Shown piece by piece: positions 33,234-41,751 of a stretch of DNA of 64,000 bases (the first letter of the stretch is position 1; each line of letters starts with the position of its first letter). The stretch spans positions 682,001 to 746,000 of the forward strand of contig CAVRJA010000014.1 in assembly GCA_963721405.1 (NCBI GenBank). Reading direction: 5' to 3'. Under the pieces are notes generated by a model. The model worked only from the letters and a program-made list of their open reading frames with translations, did no database searches and was not told where the DNA came from. Both the position numbers and the translations under genes were made by a program. The DNA is from JAFNAG01 sp963721405 (GTDB lineage: Bacteria; Acidobacteriota; UBA6911).

Positions 33234-35159
33234 ATGAAACGTCGACGGCAGGTCTACCGCAACCTGAAGACGCTTGAGGAAGCCAAGAAAATCCTTTACT
33301 CGCGCTTCAGGGACCTTCTCGTGAGGCCGGAGTCCGTGCCGGTTCGGCAGGCATTGGGCCGCTTCCTGGCCGCGCAGGTAAAGGCAGCCAGGTCCGTGCC
33401 TGCCTATCACTCGGCTGCCATGGACGGGGTGGCTGTCCGAGCCTCGACCACGTATCAGGCGCTGCCGGAGAGCCCGATCCTGCTGCAAGCCGGTGCAGGG
33501 GCGACCCAAGTCAATACCGGCGCGGCCCTACCCGACGGCACCGATGCAGTCGTCATGATCGAAAGCGTCGAAACTTCCAGCGACGGCTTTGAAATCCGTG
33601 AAGCCGCCTATCCCTGGCAGAACGTGCGCAAAGCGGGAGAAGATATCGTCAAAGGCGAAATACTCCTGCCCGCCCACCACCAGATCCGGCCTATCGACCA
33701 GGGTGTGCTCCTCGCTGCCGGAGTCCTGTCGGTGGAAGTTTTCCGGAAGCCGCGCGTGCTCATTCTCCCAACCGGGAGTGAAATTGTGCAACCGGAAGAG
33801 GCGGCCGATCCACTCCAGGCCGGGGCCATCCTGGAAGTCAATGGTCAGGTCCTCGCCTCCATGATCGCTGAGTGCGGCGCCGAATCCGACCTGCGGCAGG
33901 CGATTCCCGACGACCCCGGGAGGATCCGGGAGGCAGTGAACTCAGGGGTGGAAGCCGGATGTGATCTCATCCTGATCATCGCGGGATCGTCCGCAGGAAC
34001 CGAGGACTACACCCCGTCGCTGCTGGCGGAAATGGGGGAACTGCTGGTTCATGGTGTGACGGTCATGCCGGGCAAACCCACCTTGCTTGCGGCCGTGAAG
34101 GACCGGCCGGTAGTGGGAGTCCCCGGCTACCCGGTGTCCGCCGTGATTTCCTTCCGTGAGTTTGTCCGCCCGCTCCTTTACCGGATGCAAGGCATCCAGC
34201 CGCCGGAACCGGCTCAGGTCGAAGCCTTCGTGGGGAGGAAGCTCCCGTCCAAACCCGGCTTGGAAGAGCATGTCCGGGTCATCCTGGGGAATGTAGGCGA
34301 GCGCATAGTCGCAATTCCGCTGGCAGCCGGGGCGGGTGTGATGACCTCGCTTGTCCGCGCAGACGGAATTCTGCGGATTCCTTCCGAAGTCAGCGGTTAC
34401 TCCGAGGGGGAGAAAGTCCAGGTCGAACTTCTCACCCCCGCACACGCACTCGGTGGCCGGCTGCTGGCAATCGGCTCGCACGACCTGACGATCGATTTGC
34501 TGGCGAGCATGCTCCGCGAAGAATCGGAAGGGCAGATCACAATTTCCTCGAGCAATGTCGGCAGCCTGGGAGGTCTGCTGGCGATCAACAAAGGCATTGC
34601 CCACTTTGCCGGAGCTCACCTTCTGGACACGGAGACTGGCGACTACAACCGCTCCTACGTTCGCCGGGTTCTGCCAAACAAGGAAGTGACGCTCCTGACC
34701 CTCGTGCACCGCTGGCAGGGCTTGATGCTCTCCAGAGGCAATCCCAAAAACATACAGGGAATCCCGGACTTGATGCGCTCCGACATATCGATCATCAACC
34801 GGCAGGCCGGATCTGGCACACGCATCCTGCTCGATTACGAATTGCAGAAGGCAGGCATCGATCCCGGAAGGGTTTCGGGATACCGGAACGAAGAGTACAC
34901 CCATATGAGCGTCGCCATGGCGGTGGCCTCGGGCCGGGCAGACGCCGGCCTTGGCGTCCTGGCAGCAGCCAGGGCTCTGGATCTTGATTTCGTCCCGGTC
35001 ACGCGGGAGCGCTACGACCTTGTCATGCCGGCCGGGTTGCTCGAAGACTCGCGCGTCCGGCTTCTGCTTGAGATCATCCGATCATCCCGCTTCAAGGATC
35101 AAGTGCTCTCGATGGGCGGTTACGAAGTGGAGGAAACCGGCAGAATCGCAAAGGTCTGA
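33234..35159 (+). CDS. MoeA fused to a substrate-binding (PBP-like) domain
   Basis: A 641-residue two-part protein. The first 400 residues repeat MoeA (YHSAAMDGVAVRAS, RKAGEDIVKGEILLPAHHQI, LPTGSEIV, IIAGSSAGTEDYTPSLLAE, MPGKPTLLAAVKDRPVVG). The last 220 residues (from about LLAIGSHDLTIDLLASMLRE) are a periplasmic-binding-protein-like domain (GSLGGLLAINKGIAHFAGAH, INRQAGSGTRILLDYELQK) of the PF12727 type. Such fusions occur in many bacteria and archaea and probably bind molybdate or tungstate, or another ligand that gates insertion; this is inference. The start is fixed by GAGGAAGG. Two MoeA paralogues in one operon suggest separate handling of Mo and W. Confidence 0.93.
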   Translation: MKRRRQVYRNLKTLEEAKKILYSRFRDLLVRPESVPVRQALGRFLAAQVKAARSVPAYHSAAMDGVAVRASTTYQALPESPILLQAGAGATQVNTGAALPDGTDAVVMIESVETSSDGFEIREAAYPWQNVRKAGEDIVKGEILLPAHHQIRPIDQGVLLAAGVLSVEVFRKPRVLILPTGSEIVQPEEAADPLQAGAILEVNGQVLASMIAECGAESDLRQAIPDDPGRIREAVNSGVEAGCDLILIIAGSSAGTEDYTPSLLAEMGELLVHGVTVMPGKPTLLAAVKDRPVVGVPGYPVSAVISFREFVRPLLYRMQGIQPPEPAQVEAFVGRKLPSKPGLEEHVRVILGNVGERIVAIPLAAGAGVMTSLVRADGILRIPSEVSGYSEGEKVQVELLTPAHALGGRLLAIGSHDLTIDLLASMLREESEGQITISSSNVGSLGGLLAINKGIAHFAGAHLLDTETGDYNRSYVRRVLPNKEVTLLTLVHRWQGLMLSRGNPKNIQGIPDLMRSDISIINRQAGSGTRILLDYELQKAGIDPGRVSGYRNEEYTHMSVAMAVASGRADAGLGVLAAARALDLDFVPVTRERYDLVMPAGLLEDSRVRLLLEIIRSSRFKDQVLSMGGYEVEETGRIAKV

Positions 35160-35286
35160 AGGGCTCGTGCCTGTCTCTCACACAGTTCCAGTGTCTCTTT
35201 TGCTGACAGGACGGCGCCTTCCTGTCGTATGATTGCCGCCGCAGGAGACACCCTTTTCCTGCTTCTTGATTGTAACAGTTGAGTTG

Positions 35287-35369
35287 ACATGGACCGGATA
35301 GTCCATGTTCCGAAACTCAATCACCATCCGTTCAGGAACTGGACTTCCGCCTGGACGTGGACTTGGAGG
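35287..35369 (+). repeat. TGGACN array with flanking palindrome, overlapping a ribosome site
   Basis: ACATGGAC (35287-35294) and GTCCATGT (35301-35308) are a perfect 8-bp inverted repeat. Then comes GAAACTCAATCA, which also occurs at the left end of the 29258 element, and a short degenerate array of TGGACT/TGGACG units (35340-35363). The array runs into TTGGAGG, the Shine-Dalgarno of the S9 hydrolase gene at 35374. Confidence 0.7.
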
Positions 35370-35373
35370 CACA

Positions 35374-36561
35374 ATGAACTCCGTACGTCGAATATCCGCT
35401 CTAACGATCGGGATCACATCCATTGCGTTCCTGGCTCTGATCGTCACAACCGCGGCCCAAACGCCGCAGCAAAGTGCTCCGCCTCAAAAGCAGGACCAGC
35501 AGAAAGGAGCGCCGCCCGCACAGTCGCAGCGGCCGACCGTTGTAGTCGACCCGCAGCGCGCGGCTCAACTCTACGTTTCTAAAGATCCGAAGGACCACAC
35601 GCCCGGCACCAACTACCAGGCAGACATGGACGCCAAGGCCAAGGGCGATCTCCGATATCCTGAGCTCTGCAAGGGAATCATCGATTACCAGAAGATCACC
35701 TACCGGAGCAGCGTCGACGGCATGATGATACCGGCCTACCTTTTCCAGCCGATCGAGAAGCGGGGCCCCAAGGGTCATGCGGCGATGATCTGGGTCCACG
35801 GCGGCGTGCACGGCAACTGGGGCCTCACGATGTTCCCGTTTGTCAAGGAGGCGGTCGAGCGTGGTTACGTGATCATCTGCCCGGAGTACCGGGGCAGCAC
35901 CGGTTATGGGGAACAGCATCATCAGGCCATTGACTACGGCGGCGCTGAGGTCGACGACGTGCTTTCGGCCGTAGACTATTTAAAGACGTTGCCGCACGTG
36001 GACCTGGACCGTCTGGGCATGATGGGCTGGAGCCACGGTGGCTACATCACGCTGATGTCGGTTTTCCGGGATAAGCACCCTTTGAAGGCGGGTGCCGCGA
36101 TTGTACCCGTGACAAACCTGGTGTTCCGCCTGTCCTACAAAGGGCCAGGCTACCAGAGAAGCTTCTCGACGCAAAAAGGCATCCAGGGATTGCCGTTTGA
36201 GAAGCGCGACATCTACATCCAGCGGTCGCCGCTTTACCAGGTGGACAAACTGCAGGTTCCGCTGCTGGTGCACGTGGCTACGAACGACGAAGACGTGAAT
36301 TATGTCGAGGACCAGCAGATAGTCGACGCGCTGCGATCGCGCAAGCCTGACCTGGCGGAAACGAAGACCTATGTCGATCCCGCGCCCTGGGGAGGCAGCG
36401 TCGGACACGCATTCAGCAGGCGTGTCGACTCGCAGACCCTCCAACGGGTGGATTCCCCGGCGCAAATCGATTCGTGGAACCGCACCTGGGTGTTTTTCGA
36501 GTGGAACCTGCGACCTTACGAGGACCGCTCAAAGCCGGCCCCGCCCGTGAGAATCAGATGA
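35374..36561 (+). CDS. secreted S9-type alpha/beta hydrolase (prolyl oligopeptidase family)
   Basis: A 395-residue exported hydrolase with signal peptide (MNSVRRISALTIGITSIAFL; the start at 35374 follows GGAGG). A Gln/Pro-rich linker (about 28-50) leads to the alpha/beta-hydrolase domain: MIWVHGGVHGNWG (oxyanion region), PEYRGSTGYG, and the nucleophile elbow GWSHGGY, the GxSxGG of S9 peptidases; the acid and His are in NDEDVNYVEDQQ and GGSVGHAFSR. No N-terminal propeller is present, so it is the short dipeptidyl-aminopeptidase/acyl-hydrolase type. It follows the hexamer array directly, so that repeat provides its translation signal. Confidence 0.88.
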   Translation: MNSVRRISALTIGITSIAFLALIVTTAAQTPQQSAPPQKQDQQKGAPPAQSQRPTVVVDPQRAAQLYVSKDPKDHTPGTNYQADMDAKAKGDLRYPELCKGIIDYQKITYRSSVDGMMIPAYLFQPIEKRGPKGHAAMIWVHGGVHGNWGLTMFPFVKEAVERGYVIICPEYRGSTGYGEQHHQAIDYGGAEVDDVLSAVDYLKTLPHVDLDRLGMMGWSHGGYITLMSVFRDKHPLKAGAAIVPVTNLVFRLSYKGPGYQRSFSTQKGIQGLPFEKRDIYIQRSPLYQVDKLQVPLLVHVATNDEDVNYVEDQQIVDALRSRKPDLAETKTYVDPAPWGGSVGHAFSRRVDSQTLQRVDSPAQIDSWNRTWVFFEWNLRPYEDRSKPAPPVRIR

Positions 36562-37276
36562 AATCCGGCCCCAGGGATCGCTGAATGGCGCGGGCTTACA
36601 CTCCTGATCACAGAAATAAACCGGGGAAGTTTCCAGAGAGCCCTTGCGGCGGCTGCGTCGCCGTTCATTGAAATCAGAAACCCGGCTTTGATTGGCGTGG
36701 CGACGGGGCGGTTGCCGGGACCGCCGGCGTCTCTCCGGCAGATTGTGGGTCTGGAGTCGCGTTTGAACCGCTTCACAGGACCAGGAGCTGAAAGAGCCGG
36801 CGGGACGCCGGCGCTCCCGGCGCCCATGGGAGATGAAGTGGAACCATGCGTGCTGAAGTTGTGCCGCGCAAACGACCCCGGGACCGCCGGCGCTCCCGGG
36901 AGGCCATCGCCGCGGCGCGCGAATCCCGGGGAAATTTCCGGAGCGGTGGAGGAAGCGACAGGGTGCATACTAAAACCGCGGCGCCCCATCGCCTTTGAGG
37001 CCATTGCGGATCGCTCTTCCCCCCCCGAACTAAGGCCGCAGTCGGTAACCGTCTAAGTTTTGCCAAACAAGCCCATACCGGCATTCGTTGGAGTGACCGG
37101 TAAACTGGAATTGTCTCGAGGCCCGTTGTCAGCCTGCCGGGACTGCCTCAAAATCTTGCCCAAGCCTCCCACCGAAGATATGATTTCAAGTAACTCGGGT
37201 GCTGCGGTCCCGACGGGGACCCGCGAAGAGAGAATTTTCTCTGTCCGCTCCAGCCTGCTTCGCTTGAAGGAATGCC
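36562..37276. other. 715-bp intergenic region carrying inverted copies of M1 and M2
   Basis: No gene was recognised. From left to right it holds module M2 (36634-36740), a short unique stretch with AGCCGGCGGGACGCCGGCGCTCC-type GC palindromes near 36795, and module M1 inverted (36881-36944). Order and orientation are those of the 27-kb locus turned around, but without hexamer arrays. The last 250 bp are non-repetitive and should contain the promoter of the 1167-aa gene. Confidence 0.7.
36634..36944 (+). repeat. inverted copy of the M2...M1 dispersed repeat
   Basis: M2 (36634-36740) with the GTTCATTGAAATCAGAAAC core at 36663-36681, and M1 on the minus strand (36881-36944) with GCGCGCGAATCCCGGGGAA. 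In the 27-kb locus the same modules are in the mirror arrangement, 610 bp apart instead of 140 bp. Confidence 0.78.
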
Positions 37277-40200
37277 ATGCGACTCACCTCTTTACTCGGC
37301 ATTGGGATTATGGCGTGCGTGGCATATGCGACCCCAGCCGCTCCATTCGGCGCTGCGAACCGCCGTTCTCCCCGACAGAACTCTGCCGTTGCCGACCCGC
37401 CCGGCACAAGTGATTCCGCGCGCATTCTCATGGAGATCGCCACCTTGCAGGAAAGGCTCGGACTTTGGTATGAAGCGCGGCGCACCCTGGCACACGGAGC
37501 ATCGGCATCGGAGGATCTCGTCCTGCTCCGGCGTCATGCCGCGACTGAGGATCAGTTTGGAGTTTGTGCGGGAGAAGCCTACCAGCAGCTGGTTGAGGCC
37601 TGCGAAAAGGAGGCATCACTGCCGGCGGACTACCCGGCGCTGCTCAAACGAGGATTGCAGGTTTCATTGCGGGATGGCGACTCGGCACATGCCGAATGGT
37701 TTGGTGCGCGCCTGGCGCTTCACGGATTCGGAGCGTATGCGGCCCAATTCCAGCGGTCCCGCTCCGAAACTGCAGATGAAGCCACCGTTCCGGGCGGATA
37801 TGGCGCCCTTCTCCGTCTGGGGGGGATCCACGGCACAAAAAGCAGCGAGGATTTCCTCCTGGCATTCAGCCGCTGCATTGTCCAGGTGGGGTGGGACCCC
37901 GTGACGGCATCCGCCTTCCGCGATCGTGTGTCGGACTATTTCAACCGGCTGGGCGCCCTTGAAAGCTTCGGGGTTCGAGAGGGCCGTCGCGTGGTGGTTC
38001 ACCTGTCGATGGAGAACAGCAAGAGCCGTCTTCGCACAGAAAAAGTCCTCGACTTGCTTGGGTGGCATGCGGAAGTTTCCGAAGAGAGGACGGCGATCAG
38101 GCTGTCGGACGGGAGTTCGGCCGCCCGAAAACAGCTGACCTCCACTGCGCTCGGGATCGATGTTGTCGGCATGCAGGACGCGCTCCAGTCGGGCAGGCCC
38201 TTTGACCTGGAAATCGTCGACGAAAAAGTCCCGATCCTGTTCGGCGAATCAGCCTGGATGGAGGCCGCTGACAGCAGGGGCGCTCTGCCCGGCGGTGTCG
38301 CCGAAGCCCTTGCATCCAATCCCGGTCTTGCCCGGCTCTATGTCAGCCTCTCGGCGCTCGAAAGCGACACCGCGCTGCAGATCAGGCGGGCCGTCGGGTT
38401 GAAGACCCTGGCGGAAAACTACTCTGTCACGCTCTTTCACTTCTCATCCGCAATCCTGATCAGGGACGGGCGCGTCGTCGTCCCGGGAGGGGAGAAGGCA
38501 GAAGCGACCTGGCAGAGCCTCGCTGGGGCCTCGCCGGCCTTTCCCGCGGCATTTATTGGAGCGCTGTTCCGGAAAGATGCCGGCAAACTGCTCGCTTTCT
38601 ATGCCGGCCTGATGCAGCTTGATTCCGCACGTCAGCGTTTTTTCACGGCGTCGCATGCACGAACCGCCGGATTTTATGTTCAATTCAGAGACTCATTCCT
38701 TCAGCCTGCAGGAATGAGCCTGAGGCGCCGGACCATTTTTCTTCTGGACCTGCTGGCACAGGTGCCCATCAATGCAGAAGGTCAGGTCGTGTTCCCCGGC
38801 AGCGTAGCGATCTGGATAGAGACCAGGGCGAGATCCGGCCAGATGGAGAGGGTGGCGCCGATTTCGCTGGCGCCGCTTTCGGAGGAGAGTCCCCGAGTCG
38901 CCACACCCGGCGTGGAGGATGCCGTCCTTCTGAGGCTTGCGAAAAACGAGTCGAGGCACGGCCAGAATGGAGGATCGGGGCTGGCGGCCTTTCTGGCAGT
39001 CGCCCATATCGACGCGCATCGGAAGCAGGCGCTCGATCCGGCTTCCGCGCAACTGCTGGCGGAGGGTTATGCCGAGCTCACCCCGGTTCTGCCATACCTT
39101 GCCTCGATCCCTGCATTTACGGGGGGAGATTTGCGGAAGCTGCTGCAACTGGAGCAGCGATTCAGAGACCTTCGCCCGCTCCTGCGAAATGACGTGGTCG
39201 GCGAGTGGGAGGCGCTCGCCAAATTCATCGCGGTCCTGTCCGAGGCCGGGAGGCTCACGGATGATCAGGCAGAGTTCGAGCTCCGCAGGCTCTGCGAACG
39301 CTTCCTGGAAGCTGCCGCCCCAGAGGCTTTTGCCGACGCTTCCCTCCGCACACTGCGGGAAATCCTGGGCAATGCCTTCCCGGACAACGCCGGTCCCGAC
39401 GAAGCCATTCGGGATCTACTCCTGGGTCCGCCCCAGCCTGTCACCGTCCGGATAGGCGCCATGAGGTATGACGTCGACGGGGTGGAGGACCGCCGGCACG
39501 GCTATCGGGAAGTCCTGGACCTGCAGAAGGTGCCGAGCCTGCAGGTTCTTTTTACGCTGTGTGATGCGGCTCAGCGGATCGCTGATGATCCCGCCGGGGC
39601 TGTGCAGCAGGTAGCCGTGCTTGACAAATACATAGGCGAGTTGCCGACAGTTGCCCTTCCTCCCGATATCTCGATCAACTCGACTATCCGGGATTTGCTG
39701 TCGGACCTGGATGCATCGGGGCCGCGCCGGACGGTGCGGAAGATGCAAGCGGTTCTGGCGGACCAGGCGGATCCCGAAAAACTGCCAGTCCTGGCGAGAA
39801 AACTGCTGGGCCTGTTGAATCCACAGGTTCGGTTGGCACTGACAGGTGTCGTGTACGCTCTGTATCTCAGCCCGGAGGATGCGCTGGTTCGCGAAGACCC
39901 GCTTTTCTTACGCAAGCACCGATTCGCCAGCCTCGATTCATCGGAAGGGAAGTCAGGTAGGTTTCTCGACCCCGACCTTGTAAGTGGGCAAAGCTTCGGG
40001 AGCTTTGTCGTCGGGGGATTCGCCGATTTCGGCCCTACCGCCGGGAGGGTCAGCATGGCTACGCTCCGCAGGGTCGGCGAATCGGCCGAGTTCCCGGGGG
40101 CCGCCATCCTCGGTTCACTTCGCGACACGCGCTGGCAATTGCTGCGCGATGTCGAGCTTCGCTGGATCGGTCTCAGCGTGCTCGCGGCCCGTGAATGGAT

Positions 40201-40780
40201 CCTGGATGCAGCTGTCGACGGAACTGCCCGTGCCGGCCTGGCGTCCGCAGCACAGGGGCTTCTCTCCCCGGCGCGGCTGGCGAGGCTCCTGCGTGCCCTG
40301 GAGCATCGCGATTGGAACGAAGCCTGGCGGCAAGTGACGCTCAGCGACCTGTACTTTCTTGGCGACGGGTTCACGCGGTCGATAAGAGACGGCACCCCGC
40401 TCTCCCCCACACTGCAGGCCCTGCGCTCTCTCCAGGATATCGTCGACCCGTCCCGCCTGCGCTGGTTTGGCCAGGATCTCCGTCCGTTGCTGGGCTGCAG
40501 CCACCCCCACCTGGTTCGAATGCCCCCCTACGAGTATTACGAAGGGTCCATGCTTCCCGACAGGCTGGCCGCGCGTTCCGGCGAATACAAGCTCCAGCTG
40601 GCCGCGTCCTTCGATCGTGCCGGTCTGCCTGCGGCTCTTCTCGGGGCTGTCGCCGAGCCGCTGGCCGTGAAATTGTTGGCGGATGTGCACCCCTCCTATC
40701 CCGGCGACTGGCATTCCCTCCAGTCTGCCTTCCTGGGGATCAACGAACAACTTGTCGGGAAAGTGATGCGAGGCCGGTGA
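37277..40780 (+). CDS. large exported protein of unknown family (1167 aa)
   Basis: Not recognised. It starts after GAAGGAA at 37277 with a signal-peptide-like segment (MRLTSLLGIGIMACVAYATP), so it is probably secreted or periplasmic. The rest is largely helical, rich in Leu, Ala, Arg and Glu, with no transmembrane helices, no cysteine pairs and no obvious repeats, and no catalytic motif that I can name. Around residues 100-240 it reads like helical scaffold; GGYGALLRLGGIHGTKSSEDFLLAF and RTIFLLDLLAQVPINAEGQV are distinctive stretches for searches. Its stop overlaps the start of the VWFA gene (TGATG), so both products are made together and probably act together. Codon use is like that of its neighbours. 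It is a good candidate for a new extracellular system component. Confidence 0.8.
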   Translation: MRLTSLLGIGIMACVAYATPAAPFGAANRRSPRQNSAVADPPGTSDSARILMEIATLQERLGLWYEARRTLAHGASASEDLVLLRRHAATEDQFGVCAGEAYQQLVEACEKEASLPADYPALLKRGLQVSLRDGDSAHAEWFGARLALHGFGAYAAQFQRSRSETADEATVPGGYGALLRLGGIHGTKSSEDFLLAFSRCIVQVGWDPVTASAFRDRVSDYFNRLGALESFGVREGRRVVVHLSMENSKSRLRTEKVLDLLGWHAEVSEERTAIRLSDGSSAARKQLTSTALGIDVVGMQDALQSGRPFDLEIVDEKVPILFGESAWMEAADSRGALPGGVAEALASNPGLARLYVSLSALESDTALQIRRAVGLKTLAENYSVTLFHFSSAILIRDGRVVVPGGEKAEATWQSLAGASPAFPAAFIGALFRKDAGKLLAFYAGLMQLDSARQRFFTASHARTAGFYVQFRDSFLQPAGMSLRRRTIFLLDLLAQVPINAEGQVVFPGSVAIWIETRARSGQMERVAPISLAPLSEESPRVATPGVEDAVLLRLAKNESRHGQNGGSGLAAFLAVAHIDAHRKQALDPASAQLLAEGYAELTPVLPYLASIPAFTGGDLRKLLQLEQRFRDLRPLLRNDVVGEWEALAKFIAVLSEAGRLTDDQAEFELRRLCERFLEAAAPEAFADASLRTLREILGNAFPDNAGPDEAIRDLLLGPPQPVTVRIGAMRYDVDGVEDRRHGYREVLDLQKVPSLQVLFTLCDAAQRIADDPAGAVQQVAVLDKYIGELPTVALPPDISINSTIRDLLSDLDASGPRRTVRKMQAVLADQADPEKLPVLARKLLGLLNPQVRLALTGVVYALYLSPEDALVREDPLFLRKHRFASLDSSEGKSGRFLDPDLVSGQSFGSFVVGGFADFGPTAGRVSMATLRRVGESAEFPGAAILGSLRDTRWQLLRDVELRWIGLSVLAAREWILDAAVDGTARAGLASAAQGLLSPARLARLLRALEHRDWNEAWRQVTLSDLYFLGDGFTRSIRDGTPLSPTLQALRSLQDIVDPSRLRWFGQDLRPLLGCSHPHLVRMPPYEYYEGSMLPDRLAARSGEYKLQLAASFDRAGLPAALLGAVAEPLAVKLLADVHPSYPGDWHSLQSAFLGINEQLVGKVMRGR

Positions 40781-41673
40781 TGCGATTTACCCTGCTGCTC
40801 GTGATTCTTATCGCGGTGATTCTCCTTGCTGCCGGGATTCCAATTCCCGCCGCGAGATCGCAGGAGACATCCGCGGTCTTCAAGGCTGATGTGCGCTTTG
40901 TCGAGATACACGCCACGATCACCGATCGCAAGGGACGCTTCGTCAGTGGGCTTCAGCCCGACCAGTTCGAGATTCGCGACAACGGCGAGGTGCAACCGAT
41001 TGCCCTCTTCGAGCCCGTGAGCAGCGGAGTCAAGTGCGCCATCCTGCTCGACTGCACCGGAAGCATGGAAAATGTCATGCCTTCCCTGAAAGCCGCCGTC
41101 CTGAGCCTTATCGATGCTTTCCGAGAGAACGACTGGTTCGCCGTCTACACCTTCAACACCACGGTTCGCCGCATCTCCGCCCTCTCGCAGGAAAAAGCTG
41201 CCGCCAAACGCGCTGTTTTGGGGACGATGGCTTACGGGGCGACCGCCCTCTTCGATTCGCTGGATGCCGTCCTGACGGATCTGATGATAGAGAAAGGCAA
41301 GAAGGCCGTCATCGTTTTTACGGACGGTCAGGACAACTCGAGTTACCTGTACTCGTCGGCGGTGGTGCGGCGGACCAGGAGCCTGGGAATCCCGATTTAT
41401 GCGATCGCCCAGGGCGAGGCACTGAAGGATCCCGAACTGCTCAAGCTGCTGGCGACAATCGGGGTGTCGACCGGGGGCCGGGCCTACCAGGTCAGGAAGT
41501 CGTCCGACTTTGACAGCGTTTTTGCGATGATCACAGACAACCTCCGGCAGGGATACATGCTGGGGTATGTCGCTCCTCCCGCAACCGATCCCCGCTGGCG
41601 CACGATCCAACTTGCGGTCAAGGGCGTCAACCGCCTACGTATTCATGCCCGGGAAGGCTACTTCCCCAAGTAA
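40780..41673 (+). CDS. acidobacterial VWFA-related domain protein
   Basis: A 297-residue exported protein: signal or anchor helix (MRFTLLLVILIAVILLAAGI), a beta module (FKADVRFVEIHATITDRKGR, GLQPDQFEIRDNGEVQPI) and a von Willebrand factor A domain with MIDAS motif D91-C-T-G-S95 (the usual DxSxS with Thr in place of the first Ser), TYGATALFD-like AYGATALFDSLDAVL and IVFTDGQDNSS. This is the TIGR03436 VWFA-related acidobacterial family. It starts on the last base of the stop of the 1167-aa gene, giving translational coupling. The frame is open further upstream but that is inside the preceding gene. VWA domains mediate metal-dependent protein binding, so the partner is likely the upstream product or a surface ligand. 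Confidence 0.9.
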   Translation: MRFTLLLVILIAVILLAAGIPIPAARSQETSAVFKADVRFVEIHATITDRKGRFVSGLQPDQFEIRDNGEVQPIALFEPVSSGVKCAILLDCTGSMENVMPSLKAAVLSLIDAFRENDWFAVYTFNTTVRRISALSQEKAAAKRAVLGTMAYGATALFDSLDAVLTDLMIEKGKKAVIVFTDGQDNSSYLYSSAVVRRTRSLGIPIYAIAQGEALKDPELLKLLATIGVSTGGRAYQVRKSSDFDSVFAMITDNLRQGYMLGYVAPPATDPRWRTIQLAVKGVNRLRIHAREGYFPK

Positions 41674-41751
41674 TGCTCCATTCAAGCCTGACAGCCTCCC
41701 GGCCTTGCCCAACTGTCTGGCGGGCCGTATCCTGATAATGGAGGCAGTAAA

